Shown: positions 33,650-44,294, numbered from the stretch's first letter. The stretch is DNA of 64,000 nucleotides from Pseudoips prasinana (GCA_951640165.1 OX621246.1:6907001-6971000); one strand, 5' to 3'. Notes: generated by a model not told the origin, from the sequence alone. Numbers and translations: made by a program.

Positions 33650-35977
33650 AGGCCTCCCCCAAAGATCTCCACAATTGCCGGTCTTGCGCTATTCGCATCC
33701 AGCTGTTTCCAGCGACCCGCACAAGATCATCGGTCCATCTTGTAGGGGGCCTGCCCACGCTGCGTCTTCCGGTTCGTGGTCGCCACTCAAGAACCTTTCT
33801 GCCCCAACGGCCATCGGTTCTACGAGCTATGTGCCCCGCCCACTGCCACTTCAGTTTTGCAATTCTTCGGGCTATGTCGGTGACTTTGGTTCGCCTGCGG
33901 ATTTCGACATTTCTGATACGATCCCGCAGGGAAACTCCGAGCATAGCCCTCTCCATTGCTCTTTGGGTGACCTTGAGCCTTCTAATAAGGCCCATAGTGA
34001 GCGACCACGTCTCTGTTCCGTATGTCATCACTGGCAACACACACTGGTCGAAGACTTTCGACTTGAGACACTGCGGTATTTTGGACGAGAAGATGTTACG
34101 TAGCTTCCCGAACGCTGCCCAGCCGAGTTGGATTCTACGATTGACCTCCTTCTCGAAGTTGGACCTACCTAGTTGGATGGTCTGTCCTAGGTAAATATAG
34201 TTCTCTACAACTTCGAGTGCAGAGTCACCAACTTTCAATTGAGTGGGTGCAACATGGACGTTTGACATGATTTTCGTCTTATCCATGTTCATTTTCAGAC
34301 CCACTTGTTGAGAGACTCTGCTGAGGTCATCGAGCATTGTACCGAGGTCTTCCATGGTCTCAGCCATGACTACTATATCATCGGCAAATCGAAGGTGAGT
34401 GATGTACTCGCCATTGACATTGATGCCAAAGCCTTTCCAGTCCAGAAGCTTGAAGACGTCTTCCAATGCAGCGGTGAACAGTTTCGGAGATATAACATCT
34501 CCCTGTCTCACGCCTCGCTGCAAGTGGATAGGTTTCGAGATCTGGTTCTGGAGTCGCACTGACATAGTGGCGTTTTCATACAAACACTTTATCACCTCGA
34601 TATACCGGTAGTCAATTTGGCACCTTATGAGAGACCTCAGCACGGCCCATGTTTCGATAGAATCGAAGGCTTTCTCATAGTCCACAAACGCTAAGCACAG
34701 TGGCTTGTTATACTCTTCGGTCTTCTGTATAACTTGCCGCAGCGTATGTATGTGGTCTATGGTGCTAAAGCCTTTTCGGAAACCGGCTTGTTCGGGAGGC
34801 TGGAAGTCGTCAAACCTGCGCGCGAGACGGTTCGTAACGACCCTCGAAAACAACTTGTAAACATGGCTCAGCAGTGTGATGGGTCTATAATTCTTCAATA
34901 GGGTTTTGTCGCCCTTTTTAAAGAAGAGCACCACCACACTTCTGTGCCATGCTTGTGGCGTTTGACCATCTAGTATGATGGAGTTAAATAACTTCTGAAG
35001 GGCCCGTAGGATTGGTGTACCACCCGCCTTCAGAAGCTCTGCTGTAACTCCATCATCACCAGGCGCCTTGTTGTTCTTGATTTGTTTGAGAGCCATTCTA
35101 ATCTCGTACAGGCTGACGTCCGGGATGTCTTCGGTGTAATGTCGGGTTAGTCGTGCTCTGGGATCTGAGGCATAACTTTTGACAGGTGGCTGTGTTGTCG
35201 TATATAACTGTCCGTAGAACTTCTCGATCTCTCCCAGCAACTCAGGCTTAGACGTGACGATTCTACCATCCTCATTCTTCAGCTTCGTCAGTTGGCTCTG
35301 TCCAACAGACAGAGCTCTTGCGAACACTTTAGAGCCTTTGTTTCGCTCGATGGCCTCTTTAATACTAATTTTATTAAATTGCCGCGTGTCGCGAGTCAAA
35401 GACTTTGAGATCTGTCTGTTGAGCTGCCGATATCTGATAGCATCATCTGAGGATGTCAGAACCATTTTCCGTCTATCTTCCATAAGTTGCAGGGTAAAGT
35501 CAGAGATCTTTTTAGTTCTGTTTGTACGACGGGCCTTGAAGACCTTAGACCCAGCCGTATGGACAGCTTCTACGAGCCTGTCATAGTATGAGTCCACTTC
35601 CTCGCAGTCTGCTAGGCATTCGAAACGGTTTTGCAGTTCGAGCTGAAATGGTTCGGGGTTTTGGACGTGGATAGGTAAAGGTCGGAGCGTAGACTTTATC
35701 AGTCGGGACCTCTGGAGTTTGACATTAAGGTTCAATGAGCCTCTGACCAGTCTGTGATCGCTCCCGGTTTTAACCGCATTGATCACGGAGACATCATTGA
35801 ACATCTGTCGTCTCGTCGACAAGATAAAGTCTATCTCATTTTTAGTTTTACCATCGGGGCTCACCCAGGTCCATTTGCGGTGATCCGGCTTCCTGAAGAA
35901 GGAATTCATCATAAAGAGTCCCTCCTTCTCCATGAAGTCCGCCAACATTTGGCCCCGGGGGTTCCGGTCTCCAGTTC
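33599..35977 (-). mobile_element. RTE LINE inserted in BEL2 gag, 5'-truncated, with 10-bp TSD
   Basis: The minus-strand LINE has a (CAT)n/(ATG)n tail at 33,600-33,620 and is flanked by CGCCTGAGAT at 33,589-33,598 and 35,978-35,987, a perfect 10-bp target duplication. It encodes the C-terminal endonuclease (EIDFILS, GSDHRL), the RT palm (FVDYEKAFDS, GVRQGDVISP, catalytic FADD) and the RTE C-terminus (WQWAGHIARR). There is no stop across about 785 codons. The endonuclease N-terminus is lost by 5' truncation. Tail fragments of the same family are at 12,042, 54,093, 54,630 and 63,850. Confidence 0.92.
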
Positions 35978-36503
35978 CGCCTGAGATACTACTCTTCAAA
36001 TAATGTAATTTTTCAACATCGCTCAATGTAGTGCAATTGTGTATCAATGACACGTATAAATCCTTAAAAGTAGGCCAATCTTCATAATTATAACCAGAAA
36101 AGGAGGGTATAGTTATTCGTGGAAGTTTCACTTTTGTACGTAATTGTTCTTCAGTCGAAGTATTACTACTCAGAGATTGATCAGTCATCTTTGAAGTTGA
36201 CGAGACTAACATATCTTTCAAATCTCCGATAATACATAAGTATAAATCTTCATGAAGTAAATATTCGTCATTTACGTGATATGGCAGTACTCCACGTTGT
36301 TCCCGAGTTGTGCATCTCAACAGGTTTTGATGTGCCTTCTTAAAAGCCGTCCAATAATCTTCGATTGTTTGAATGCGTGTTTGTAAATATCCCGGTTTAG
36401 ACAAACGTTCTTTGGGACATTTCTTTAGGTTAATTTGTGTCTTCTTTAATAACGAAGCAATATCTTCAAGTTCACTCACTGCCTGCTCCACTTGAGACGT
36501 CAT
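33621..36503 (-). CDS. Chimeric ORF: BEL2 gag N-terminus fused to RTE LINE protein
   Basis: A 960-codon ORF. Residues 1 to about 175 are the BEL2 gag N-terminus, starting MTSQVEQAVSELEDIASLL, with RITIPSFSGYNYEDWPTFKD before the break. Residues from about 176 are RTE LINE (endonuclease C-terminus, RT, C-terminal tail ending WTSFG). The junction is the LINE 5' truncation point, and the frame is open across it by chance. Removing the LINE and one target-duplication copy leaves 5,196 nt, divisible by three, so the parental gag-pol was in frame. The ATG at 36,503 is the likely real BEL2 start, 220 bp inside the 5' LTR. Confidence 0.88.
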   Translation of the reverse strand: MTSQVEQAVSELEDIASLLKKTQINLKKCPKERLSKPGYLQTRIQTIEDYWTAFKKAHQNLLRCTTREQRGVLPYHVNDEYLLHEDLYLCIIGDLKDMLVSSTSKMTDQSLSSNTSTEEQLRTKVKLPRITIPSFSGYNYEDWPTFKDLYVSLIHNCTTLSDVEKLHYLKSSISGGTGDRNPRGQMLADFMEKEGLFMMNSFFRKPDHRKWTWVSPDGKTKNEIDFILSTRRQMFNDVSVINAVKTGSDHRLVRGSLNLNVKLQRSRLIKSTLRPLPIHVQNPEPFQLELQNRFECLADCEEVDSYYDRLVEAVHTAGSKVFKARRTNRTKKISDFTLQLMEDRRKMVLTSSDDAIRYRQLNRQISKSLTRDTRQFNKISIKEAIERNKGSKVFARALSVGQSQLTKLKNEDGRIVTSKPELLGEIEKFYGQLYTTTQPPVKSYASDPRARLTRHYTEDIPDVSLYEIRMALKQIKNNKAPGDDGVTAELLKAGGTPILRALQKLFNSIILDGQTPQAWHRSVVVLFFKKGDKTLLKNYRPITLLSHVYKLFSRVVTNRLARRFDDFQPPEQAGFRKGFSTIDHIHTLRQVIQKTEEYNKPLCLAFVDYEKAFDSIETWAVLRSLIRCQIDYRYIEVIKCLYENATMSVRLQNQISKPIHLQRGVRQGDVISPKLFTAALEDVFKLLDWKGFGINVNGEYITHLRFADDIVVMAETMEDLGTMLDDLSRVSQQVGLKMNMDKTKIMSNVHVAPTQLKVGDSALEVVENYIYLGQTIQLGRSNFEKEVNRRIQLGWAAFGKLRNIFSSKIPQCLKSKVFDQCVLPVMTYGTETWSLTMGLIRRLKVTQRAMERAMLGVSLRDRIRNVEIRRRTKVTDIARRIAKLKWQWAGHIARRTDGRWGRKVLEWRPRTGRRSVGRPPTRWTDDLVRVAGNSWMRIAQDRQLWRSLGEAFVQQWTSFG

Positions 36504-36704
36504 AGTTCAGTTATTATACTCCAAATGTCCAAAATATAGCCACAAAATGCGATGTTCTAAAGTTATTTCTCAGTTTTATTCACTAATTATAATGAATACT
36601 TAAAACACTGCACGGCTCGGTTCGCTTATCACTCTGGAATGTCGATTCTTTTGTTCTCACGGCGACGGGTCTAAGTTGTTTACTTCAATATTAGATGCGT
36701 TCAT

Positions 36705-36722
36705 CCGGCTCGATTTCGACCA
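36705..36722 (-). promoter_or_regulatory. Putative primer-binding site of BEL2
   Basis: On the minus strand TGGTCGAAATCGAGCCGG begins two bases after the 5' LTR end, the standard place and TGG start for tRNA priming. The tRNA was not identified. Confidence 0.5.
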
Positions 36723-36724
36723 TA

Positions 36725-36860
36725 TGTTGTGGTAATAAGGTTGATTGTTGAATGAGGATTTATTATATCACAAGAAATATGTCTTTACTGTACGAGATTT
36801 TATTGCAACTAAAAACTAGAAACATCGATACATGCATTTATATCTGATTTAGCTTCAACA
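36725..36860 (-). repeat. BEL2 5' LTR
   Basis: 136 bp; one difference from the 3' LTR (T at 36,780, C at 28,722). A coding-strand AATAAA-like string lies in the middle, consistent with LTR polyadenylation. Confidence 0.85.
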
Positions 36861-37678
36861 TATGTTTATTTATATGTATGTCAACTCGCGCAATCCATTT
36901 GGAGGTAGTTAGCGATATGAGTACTCAGGCATTTATAGCTGCATTTAGGAGATTTGTTTCTAGGCGCGGTCATTGTGCCAAAATATGGAGCGATAACGGT
37001 ACAACATTTGTTGGTGCATCCAAAGAGCTGAAACAAATAGCCGAAATTCAGACCTCTATTGCAGAACAACTTGAAACTAATGGTACAGAATGGCATTTTA
37101 TCCCCCCTCATAGCCCTAATATGGGTGGCCTCTGGGAAGCAGGGATAAAATCCACTAAGTTTCACCTGAAACGGGTCATAGGAGACACTACGCTCACTTA
37201 TGAGGAATTGACAACGCTTTTGAGTCAAGTAGAGGCTTGTTTGAATTCAAGGCCAATGAGCTTTCTCAATGTTACTGATCCTGGTGAACCTCTAGCTTTA
37301 ACTCCAGGGCATTTCCTTATCGGAGAACGGATAGTGAATGTTTCAAGTGCAAATTATATAGGGTCAAACGTAAATAGTTTAACGCGGTGGCAACACCTTC
37401 AAAGGATGTTGCAATCTTTCTGGAAACGGTGGTCGCAGGAGTATTTGTCCAATCTTATGAGTAGATACAAATGGACTTCGCGCACACCAGAACCCAATAT
37501 CGGAGACATTGTATTAATCAAAGACGACGACTTACCACCAAGTCGTTGGTTAATGGGTCGTGTTTTAGATAAACATCCCGGAAATGATAATGTCACCCGT
37601 GTAGTCACACTTCGTACCAAAACGTCAACTATCAAAAGGCCAATGTCTAAATTATGCTTGTTACCTGTTGCTGAATAG
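36861..37678 (+). pseudogene. BEL1 integrase C-terminal part, beyond the BEL2 insertion
   Basis: Continues the BEL1 integrase core in the frame left open before BEL2. Motifs are RAIHLEVVSD, IWSDNGTTFVGASKEL (second catalytic Asp), GGLWEAGIKS (catalytic Glu) and the C-terminal SRWLMGRVLDKHPG segment. The 266-codon ORF begins at an internal Met (36,878) and ends at 37,678 with the natural polyprotein stop. The sequence after it (37,679-37,765) is AT-rich and no BEL1 3' LTR follows; the tail of another LINE begins instead. Confidence 0.85.
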
Positions 37679-37765
37679 TTGTTAACGTTGTTTTTATGTT
37701 TGATTTTTGTTAAAATTTAGTTGTAATAGATTCTATTATTTGTTGTTTTATTTCGTGTTGAACCA

Positions 37766-40700
37766 AAAGTTATGTTATTTTTATTTTTAAAAAATAAAAT
37801 AAAATAATAAAATAAAAAAGGTTTTTATTCACGTAGACTTTAAAAAAGCGCTTGTAAATAGTCAGAACATGTTTGTAGTAATATAGTTGTATACATTCGA
37901 TATTATTTCTAGTAACATAGATATTTAGGTACATATTGTATGAAAACATTTATAAAATTTATTTTATTACAGCAATGATATTTAGCTAGCTCGTGTCAAG
38001 TTATTGTCAAGAGATTATGTTTAATTATCTAGTTTAAATCTAATATTTTTACTACATATTGTCAATGGTTCTGTCTATATTAAAGGTATTATTATTATGA
38101 CGGACCTTGTGTTAATAACGACGGTCGCGCTTTAATGCTACCACCAGATCCAATGCGCCCCAACTGAGAAGACCCAGCGAAACAAACTCAGTGGGTTCAT
38201 CTACTACCGGTTTCAACACGACCCAGTTGAGACGGTCCGGCGAAACATACTCAAGCGGGCATGAACACGGGATTTGGTCCAATTAGAGTAATTATTTAGT
38301 AGGCAAACACAATATATGCTCGATCGGTTGTCTGAATGCTTATTATTTTAGATTATATTTAGGTATACAAAAGAAAAACTTCGAAACAATAACATTATTC
38401 ATTTTGAGACAGAGTCAATAATTTAAAATTAAGTATATGATAGCAATCATTTACAGATAGTTCACGTAACACATTTATATAAAACAATTGAACAAAGGAT
38501 ATCTATTTCATACTTTTCATTAAAAAGTTCTATGTCTAGAATTTTGCTAGAGAAGCGGTTTATATTTTGATGTGATAGAATTAGAAAGTTATCACACTTC
38601 TCTATTGTCATGCTTACATGTTTAAACTACTAACTAAATTGATTTTAATAACATTACTAGAAGATGGTATAAAAAGTGACTTCGTCATACCACTTATGAC
38701 TGAGTTAATATGTGCCGCTACTAAAGTTGCAAGTATGTTCAAAAATTTTCTTGAGACAGTAACTGTACTCATGGTTACCCTACAAGAATCTATAAAACTA
38801 TTTGTGTCCAAAAATATAAATTTATTACTATAATGGCTAACCAAAAACTGTAGGTGCATATTTAGCTTGTGGATATAATTATTTGTACTATCAGGCACAT
38901 TGGACATATAGGGGAAGGAACACAATATTATCTTATTACAGTCTAATTCTAACATCTTAGTGAAACTATCTGTAATGTCTTTTTTCTTTAAGTTCTTACA
39001 ATTTCCTACCATTAGAGTTATACATGATTTGGCACTGTGTTTATTCTGAATTAATTTATCTATTATATCTTTATAATGTAATCCTGGCATACAATAGTTG
39101 ACAAAGGAACAACTCAGCTTATTACAAAGCAAGGTACCAAGGCCCTTACCCATTTCATCGGAATACAGTATGGAGCTATGTTTAGTATTGTCATTTTGTG
39201 GAGATACTGGTGACTCTGATCCCAGCTGTGTGTATGACTCCACTACTGCACTACTGGTGTTAATCGGTTCCAATGTCCTATTGCTTTCAGGATTACACTT
39301 TCCAGCTAGCAATTGCATTTCATTTTTGTATGACTGGAAACTGTGATATGAGATTGCTAGGGACTTCTCAAGAGTTTTTATCTCAGAAAGCAAATACTGA
39401 GTATCTTTTTCATAAATTAGTTTGCTATCCTCTAATTTAATTTCATAATTTTCTAATTAGTTTAATAATGCCCTACGTTCTTTACTTAGTTCAAGTATAT
39501 ATTGTTTTAGCTTGTCACTACTTACGGAATTAACGCTTGGCTGGCAGTCTACACAGTCATCGCCAGTCAAATCAATGCTCACCGTTGTATTAATAGGGAG
39601 ATCCACCGGACTGGCCAACTCGTCATACAAGCTCTGATTAATGGAAGCTACTGGACAAGTTGTGTTTTTTACATAATTTGACAACTTCTCATTACAATTA
39701 ATTAATTCTAATTCAAGATCTCTAATTTTGAACAGTGCTTCTTCATATAACACTCTACACTTATCAAAAGACTCTGTCTCCGCATGCAGTCTGTCTCGCT
39801 CTTCAATAGTAGACTCTAGTTGGTGGTTGAGTTTCACAAGTTCCCTTTTCAGTGATGTGTTACTATCAATGACCCTTTTTATCTCTACCTCATTCTCCTC
39901 ATGCTCCTGTTCAAGTTTATGACACTGATCTTGGTATGTCTGTAAGTCCTTGAGAGCTGATTTCAACTTATGTTTAGCTACTTGAGTTGCAGCCATGCTT
40001 CGGGTCTGCATGATGTGAGGTGAATGAGGATGGGCTGAAAACAAAGAGAGGGTGAACAGAAAACTAGACAGAAATAGGAGGTTAAGATGTATTTGAAGTC
40101 AAAGGAGTGAGATATGAAAAATAAACTACAGAGATCTATAGGTAGAAATAATATAAGTAAGTATATACAAGACAGATGGGCAATTAACTTTATAATAGAT
40201 TTATGATAAAGCAACACTTAAACATTTAGTTACAAACTGTAGTGGGGCACTTTTAACTTTATCTATATGACACCTAATCAGAGTTCATTACTAGGGTCTA
40301 GTCAAGTTAACTTAGTATGTGTAGATAGGAATAAATTTATCGAATGCCAATCTTATATCAGTATAGTTATGGAGTAATTGAAGTGTGTGATGTCTGTAGC
40401 CAGCTAATTAAGTCGTCGAATTTGCTTCCACAATGTACGTCAAGCAAATGGAGACAGAATATGGCAGTGTGAAATTGGACGTGACTCACACCAATGAGTC
40501 GAATAAATGGTTGGTTAGGTTAGTATGAATGTGTAAAAATAAAGAATAAGTAATATACTCCCCGGGATTTCACACAAAAGTTTAAACTTAATCGAATGAA
40601 GTTCGTTGGACACGAGCAGCGCAGTGACAGCTGACGCGTCGACAGATATCAGTTGTTTCGGGTTTATTTCTTCAGAAAACTAATCACATTCAATTATTTA

Positions 40701-40850
40701 GCTTACAATTTAGGTTGCTAATAGTAATATTTTATATTTTACAACGTTAAAACATTTATTTATAAGTAATTATTAATTTTAATTCACTAGTACAATATTT
40801 GACAACCGATCGGCAGTGTTGCCAATCCTAACATCAACTGTTATATTGAG
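37766..40850 (-). mobile_element. ORF1-only LINE (family R), half-LINE
   Basis: Minus-strand element with a 5' UTR-like region (about 40,045-40,850), an ORF1 (40,044-38,614) and about 840 bp of noncoding 3' sequence. It ends in the family R 3' end (AATAAA then a T/A-rich tail, 37,770-37,830). No endonuclease or RT sequence lies between ORF1 and the 3' UTR. The 3' region matches 50,101-51,230. This resembles half-LINEs such as mammalian HAL1, which lost ORF2 and depend on a partner for movement. Simple internal deletion is an alternative. Confidence 0.6.
38614..40044 (-). pseudogene. LINE ORF1: coiled coil plus SGNH-like domain, one stop
   Basis: 477 codons interrupted only by TAA at 39,457-39,459; the frame is the same on both sides. 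Residues about 20-130 form a charged, heptad-rich coiled coil (KHKLKSALKDLQTYQDQ, KRELVKLNHQLESTIEE), as expected for an RNA-binding, self-associating ORF1 protein. Residues about 255-400 resemble the SGNH/esterase-like domain of some CR1-type ORF1 proteins, with YSDEMGKGLGTLL, a GLHYKDIIDKL segment and ITLMVGNCKN. The usual Ser of the GDS motif appears replaced, so catalysis is doubtful. The start ATG is a choice; a second ATG lies 11 codons inside. Confidence 0.65.
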
Positions 40851-40885
40851 ATCAATTTATACTTAAGCTATCTTTTGTAAGTACA

Positions 40886-42567
40886 TTATTTATAAACTAC
40901 AAAGACGATAATTATTATATATATTATCGTAGAAAATACAAAGTATTGATTGCCGTATTTCATTAAAATAGGCTTTTCTTCGATTATTTTATCGAGTTCC
41001 GAAAGAAAATTGGAATTTGATTTAGTCTGGGTTAAGTCATCTAAATCGATGTTCTGAATTGGAACTGGTACATAATTTTTTATCTTATTATCTAATAAAC
41101 AACATGAGTCATTAATTATACTAAAATCTAAACTAGGAGTACTTATACTTATGTTTATATAATCATTAGAAGATACGAGTCTCGAACTTTTTGTATATAC
41201 GGTGCATTGATTAGGGGTGTGCAATAAACCCGCGCCGGACACTATTAATTCTTTAAGTTCCGAGACGCCACACTCGATTGATATTTTAGTTGGTCTGGAT
41301 TGTACAAAGATCCAGTGGTTATTCTTAAGTGGCTTCCAAATGTCTAGATCACCAACGATTGTCTTAGTTTCGCACTGAATTGGGATAGCACTCATTGTTT
41401 TTGTCAACAATTCACTTTCACATGTAGGGTTATTGTTTTTTAGCAAAACAACCGGAATTTCGCATAAATAGAACTCAGAGTTTATCATTTTACACTTATC
41501 TAAACTATCTAAATTACAGAAATTCAGTTTATCCTTAGAAATAGCAGTATATAAACTAGATGGCGATATTAAACTAAAAACATTAGGGTTGACTACACCA
41601 TGGGGGGTGGGCAACGCCAAATTATGGTATAGGTTAAACTCGTCATGAGTGACAAGGGGTATTTGTAAAACAAATACTAATTTATTATTATAATAATAAC
41701 ATGCAACACTGGATATACTTAATATTAAATGAATATTGTCTAAACTTATAGCAATCGGGATCTCGGCATTCATAGGTAGGTGCCTATCGTTATCAGCGAG
41801 TTCTCGGTATAGTTGAGACGGGGACAATATGTGCGGATGTAGGATGTTTTGACTACTTAACATAATAGCATTAATTAAATCTTCTAACTGGAACGATAAT
41901 GTTAGCAACGAGCTTTGAGGTTGGTTAGTATGGAGTGGACTTTTGTTTCAGTAATTAAAGTGTTAGAAATTTCCGAGATATTATTTATTTGATTCATTAA
42001 GGAATTTACGGCTAGGTTAAGAGATATTTCATTGGTTTTCAGTTTACTGATGGTGTTTTTATAAGATTCAAGCGAAGACGTAGTAATCAAAATATTTTCC
42101 TTCATTAATTCCGCGAGTTTCTTTTCATTATTTTGAACAGATTGGATGGCAGAATCGTATTTGAATGCATCTTCTTCATCAAAAGTGCCGAAAACATGTT
42201 TGAATAGAGTGCCTATGCCTCCAAACCAGGCTGAGCGTTTATTACGTTTAGTATTTAAATGAGATATAGAATCATATTCACGTTTAATATCATTATATCG
42301 AATCGTAAATGGGGAAAGAATATTTTCACATTGGGAATTGCTTGATTTCTGACATGCAAATCTTAATGACCCAATGACTTCATTAAGATTCAATAAATGA
42401 GAACTAATATAGGAAACATCTACATGGCTAATTATATTCAGATCGCCCTTAATTATTTTAAGTTTTCCTATGCTATCAAAGTAGATGCCGGAACTAGAGG
42501 GGTATGGCTGGATAAAATCCTGTTGCGCATTGACTGAAGCGCTGAAATAGAAAATTAATATAGACAT
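40886..42567 (-). pseudogene. env: Errantivirus-like envelope glycoprotein, single frameshift
   Basis: Type I membrane glycoprotein in two overlapping frames: 42,567-41,902 and 41,908-40,886. The first begins with a hydrophobic signal peptide ending near SASVNAQQ and contains the furin-like site RNKR at residues about 109-112. A Gly/Phe-rich fusion-peptide-like stretch follows, as in insect errantivirus Env and baculovirus F proteins. The second holds the Cys-containing ectodomain and a C-terminal membrane segment (YIIIIVFVVY) with a very short tail. The frame changes near 41,910. The total span is one base short of a multiple of three, so a one-base deletion fits. Start chosen at the ATG before the signal peptide, 78 bp after pol. 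Confidence 0.78.
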
Positions 42568-42644
42568 TAATCTCCTTAATATCTATTTATTAACTTAATC
42601 TAACAAATTTAAATAAGGCTTCTCAAGTCATTGAGATTGAAGTA

Positions 42645-44294
42645 TCACTGTGACGTTTCGGCTGGTTTAATTTCATCCATATGATGTGTTACATGTCTTC
42701 GGTTGATAAGAAGCGTAACTGTATTGTTATTATGGACCTTTATGATCCGGTACGGTCCCTTCCAGATTGGGGATAATGCTTTTCTTAGTCTTAAATGATT
42801 TTTGAGGTAAACATAGTCGCCAGCTTTATACTGTGGCGGTCTCCGTGTGCGAGAGTCATAATAGGATTTAGAAGATTCCTTGGATTTCAAAATATTTTCT
42901 ACGGCTTTTTCACGAGTATGTTTCAATTTATGATGTAGCATTTTGATATAGTCTGAGTATGTTGTATTTGGGCTTTCATCATACATGGAGTTTGGGATAT
43001 TAGGTTTATGCCCGAATACTAGTTCGTATGGAGTAAATTTTGTGGTAGAATGCTCAGTGGTATTGTATGTAAGTATGGCGGTGTAGACATAAGTAGGCCA
43101 ATTATCCTGATTATCGTTTGTAAATGATTTTAGATACTCTTTAAGGGTCGAATGACTGCGTTCTAGTGCCCCTTGAGTTTGTGGGTGATATGGTGAAGAC
43201 CATAATTGTTTAATCTTCAAAAATTGACAGGTAGTTTTAAATAAATCGGAAGTGAAGTTAGAACCTTGGTCAGTTAGTATGGATTTAGGAATTCCGAAAA
43301 GAGAAATAAAATGAATTAAACAATCACTCGATTCTTCAGCTGTAGTACTACGTAAAGGATAAGCTACGGAGTATTTAGTAAGATCGTCTTGTAGGGTAAG
43401 AATATATTTGAGTTTTGCAGGACCGGATTCTGGTAGTGGACCTACTATGTCTAAAGCGACTCGTTGAAATGGCATTGTAGATGTGGTAGTAATTTCCATA
43501 GGAGCTTTGTTAATTTTCCTCCAAGCTTTATTTTCTTGGCACAGTCTGCATTTTGTTACATAATTTTCTATGTCGATTTTCATTCCTTTCCAGTAAAATT
43601 GTTCGCGAATTCTGTTATACATGCGGTTTGAACCTAAGTGTCCGGCTATAGGAATATCGTGGTTATCGCGTAGTATTTTGGGCCTTTCGCTTAGAGATGG
43701 GAAAACTATCTTATTTAAGTAAACATGTACACCAATCTGGGTGTTCTGGAATATATATGTTAGCATGTTATAAATTTTAGTATACGAATGTTGGTCAAAT
43801 GGATGTCTAAAATCAGAGATTGCGATATCTGTTGGTGTTTCGGATTTAAGGATTTCGTTTCTTATTCGCTGTAGGCTATAGTATATACCGGGATAGGATA
43901 TTTCTGAGAAAAAGTGCACTTTAGTAAACATAAGGTAAACAATTTTATTTTCGTATTTTATTTTTTTGAAATGATATAATTCTTTTTCGCAGTTAATGAT
44001 TTCGTCTCCATTTTCCGCATTTAGCAGGATATCGGATATATATGGATTTGATTCGTCAAGGTCTATGGATGTCGGAATTACGATTATATTGTAGATAGAT
44101 TTTAGGAGATTTTCATTGTGTTCCTTTATTGGGGTTTCGGAAATAGTTTTCTTATTAGTGACCGACTTCAGAAACTTGGAATAATCGTTATTACTTATTG
44201 TAGGTTCCGGTTGAATACTGCGTTCACTAGGTGAGGGAATTTCAATGGATTCAAAATCTATATTAAGGTCAGTGCTTTGGGGGCTCAAGTCCAA
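42645..44294 (-). CDS. pol: Gypsy pol, downstream part: integrase
   Basis: 549 codons. The first 130 or so are a linker and poorly conserved region. Then comes the integrase zinc-binding region (GHLGSNRMYNRI to CRLCQENKAW, residues about 208-250). The catalytic core has Asp in ALDIVGPLP (about 282), Asp in LTDQGSNFTS (about 341) and Glu in GALERSHS (about 377), the D,D-35-E arrangement. The C-terminus has the YKAGDYVYLKN and GPYRII module. The listed start is artificial: the frame is normally continuous with the upstream pol ORF and is displaced by one base in the minisatellite. Confidence 0.85.
   Translation of the reverse strand: MDLSPQSTDLNIDFESIEIPSPSERSIQPEPTISNNDYSKFLKSVTNKKTISETPIKEHNENLLKSIYNIIVIPTSIDLDESNPYISDILLNAENGDEIINCEKELYHFKKIKYENKIVYLMFTKVHFFSEISYPGIYYSLQRIRNEILKSETPTDIAISDFRHPFDQHSYTKIYNMLTYIFQNTQIGVHVYLNKIVFPSLSERPKILRDNHDIPIAGHLGSNRMYNRIREQFYWKGMKIDIENYVTKCRLCQENKAWRKINKAPMEITTTSTMPFQRVALDIVGPLPESGPAKLKYILTLQDDLTKYSVAYPLRSTTAEESSDCLIHFISLFGIPKSILTDQGSNFTSDLFKTTCQFLKIKQLWSSPYHPQTQGALERSHSTLKEYLKSFTNDNQDNWPTYVYTAILTYNTTEHSTTKFTPYELVFGHKPNIPNSMYDESPNTTYSDYIKMLHHKLKHTREKAVENILKSKESSKSYYDSRTRRPPQYKAGDYVYLKNHLRLRKALSPIWKGPYRIIKVHNNNTVTLLINRRHVTHHMDEIKPAETSQ

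Larger units (their letters stand above)
28667..36860 (-). mobile_element. BEL/Pao element 2, nested inside BEL1
   Basis: Full-length minus-strand LTR element: LTRs at 28,667-28,802 and 36,725-36,860, primer-site-like TGG string two bases inside the 5' LTR, polyprotein 36,503-28,919, and a GTGGGCGGC purine-rich stretch next to the 3' LTR. The 5-bp direct repeat TATGT flanks it (28,662-28,666 and 36,861-36,865). BEL1 integrase coding continues on the far side. LTRs differ at one of 136 positions (28,722 versus 36,780), indicating a recent insertion. It carries a nested RTE LINE and one nonsense codon. Confidence 0.9.

Noticed and set aside
33532..34194. Long plus-strand ORFs opposite the RTE LINE
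   Set aside because: Antisense shadows of the LINE coding frame with no motifs of their own.
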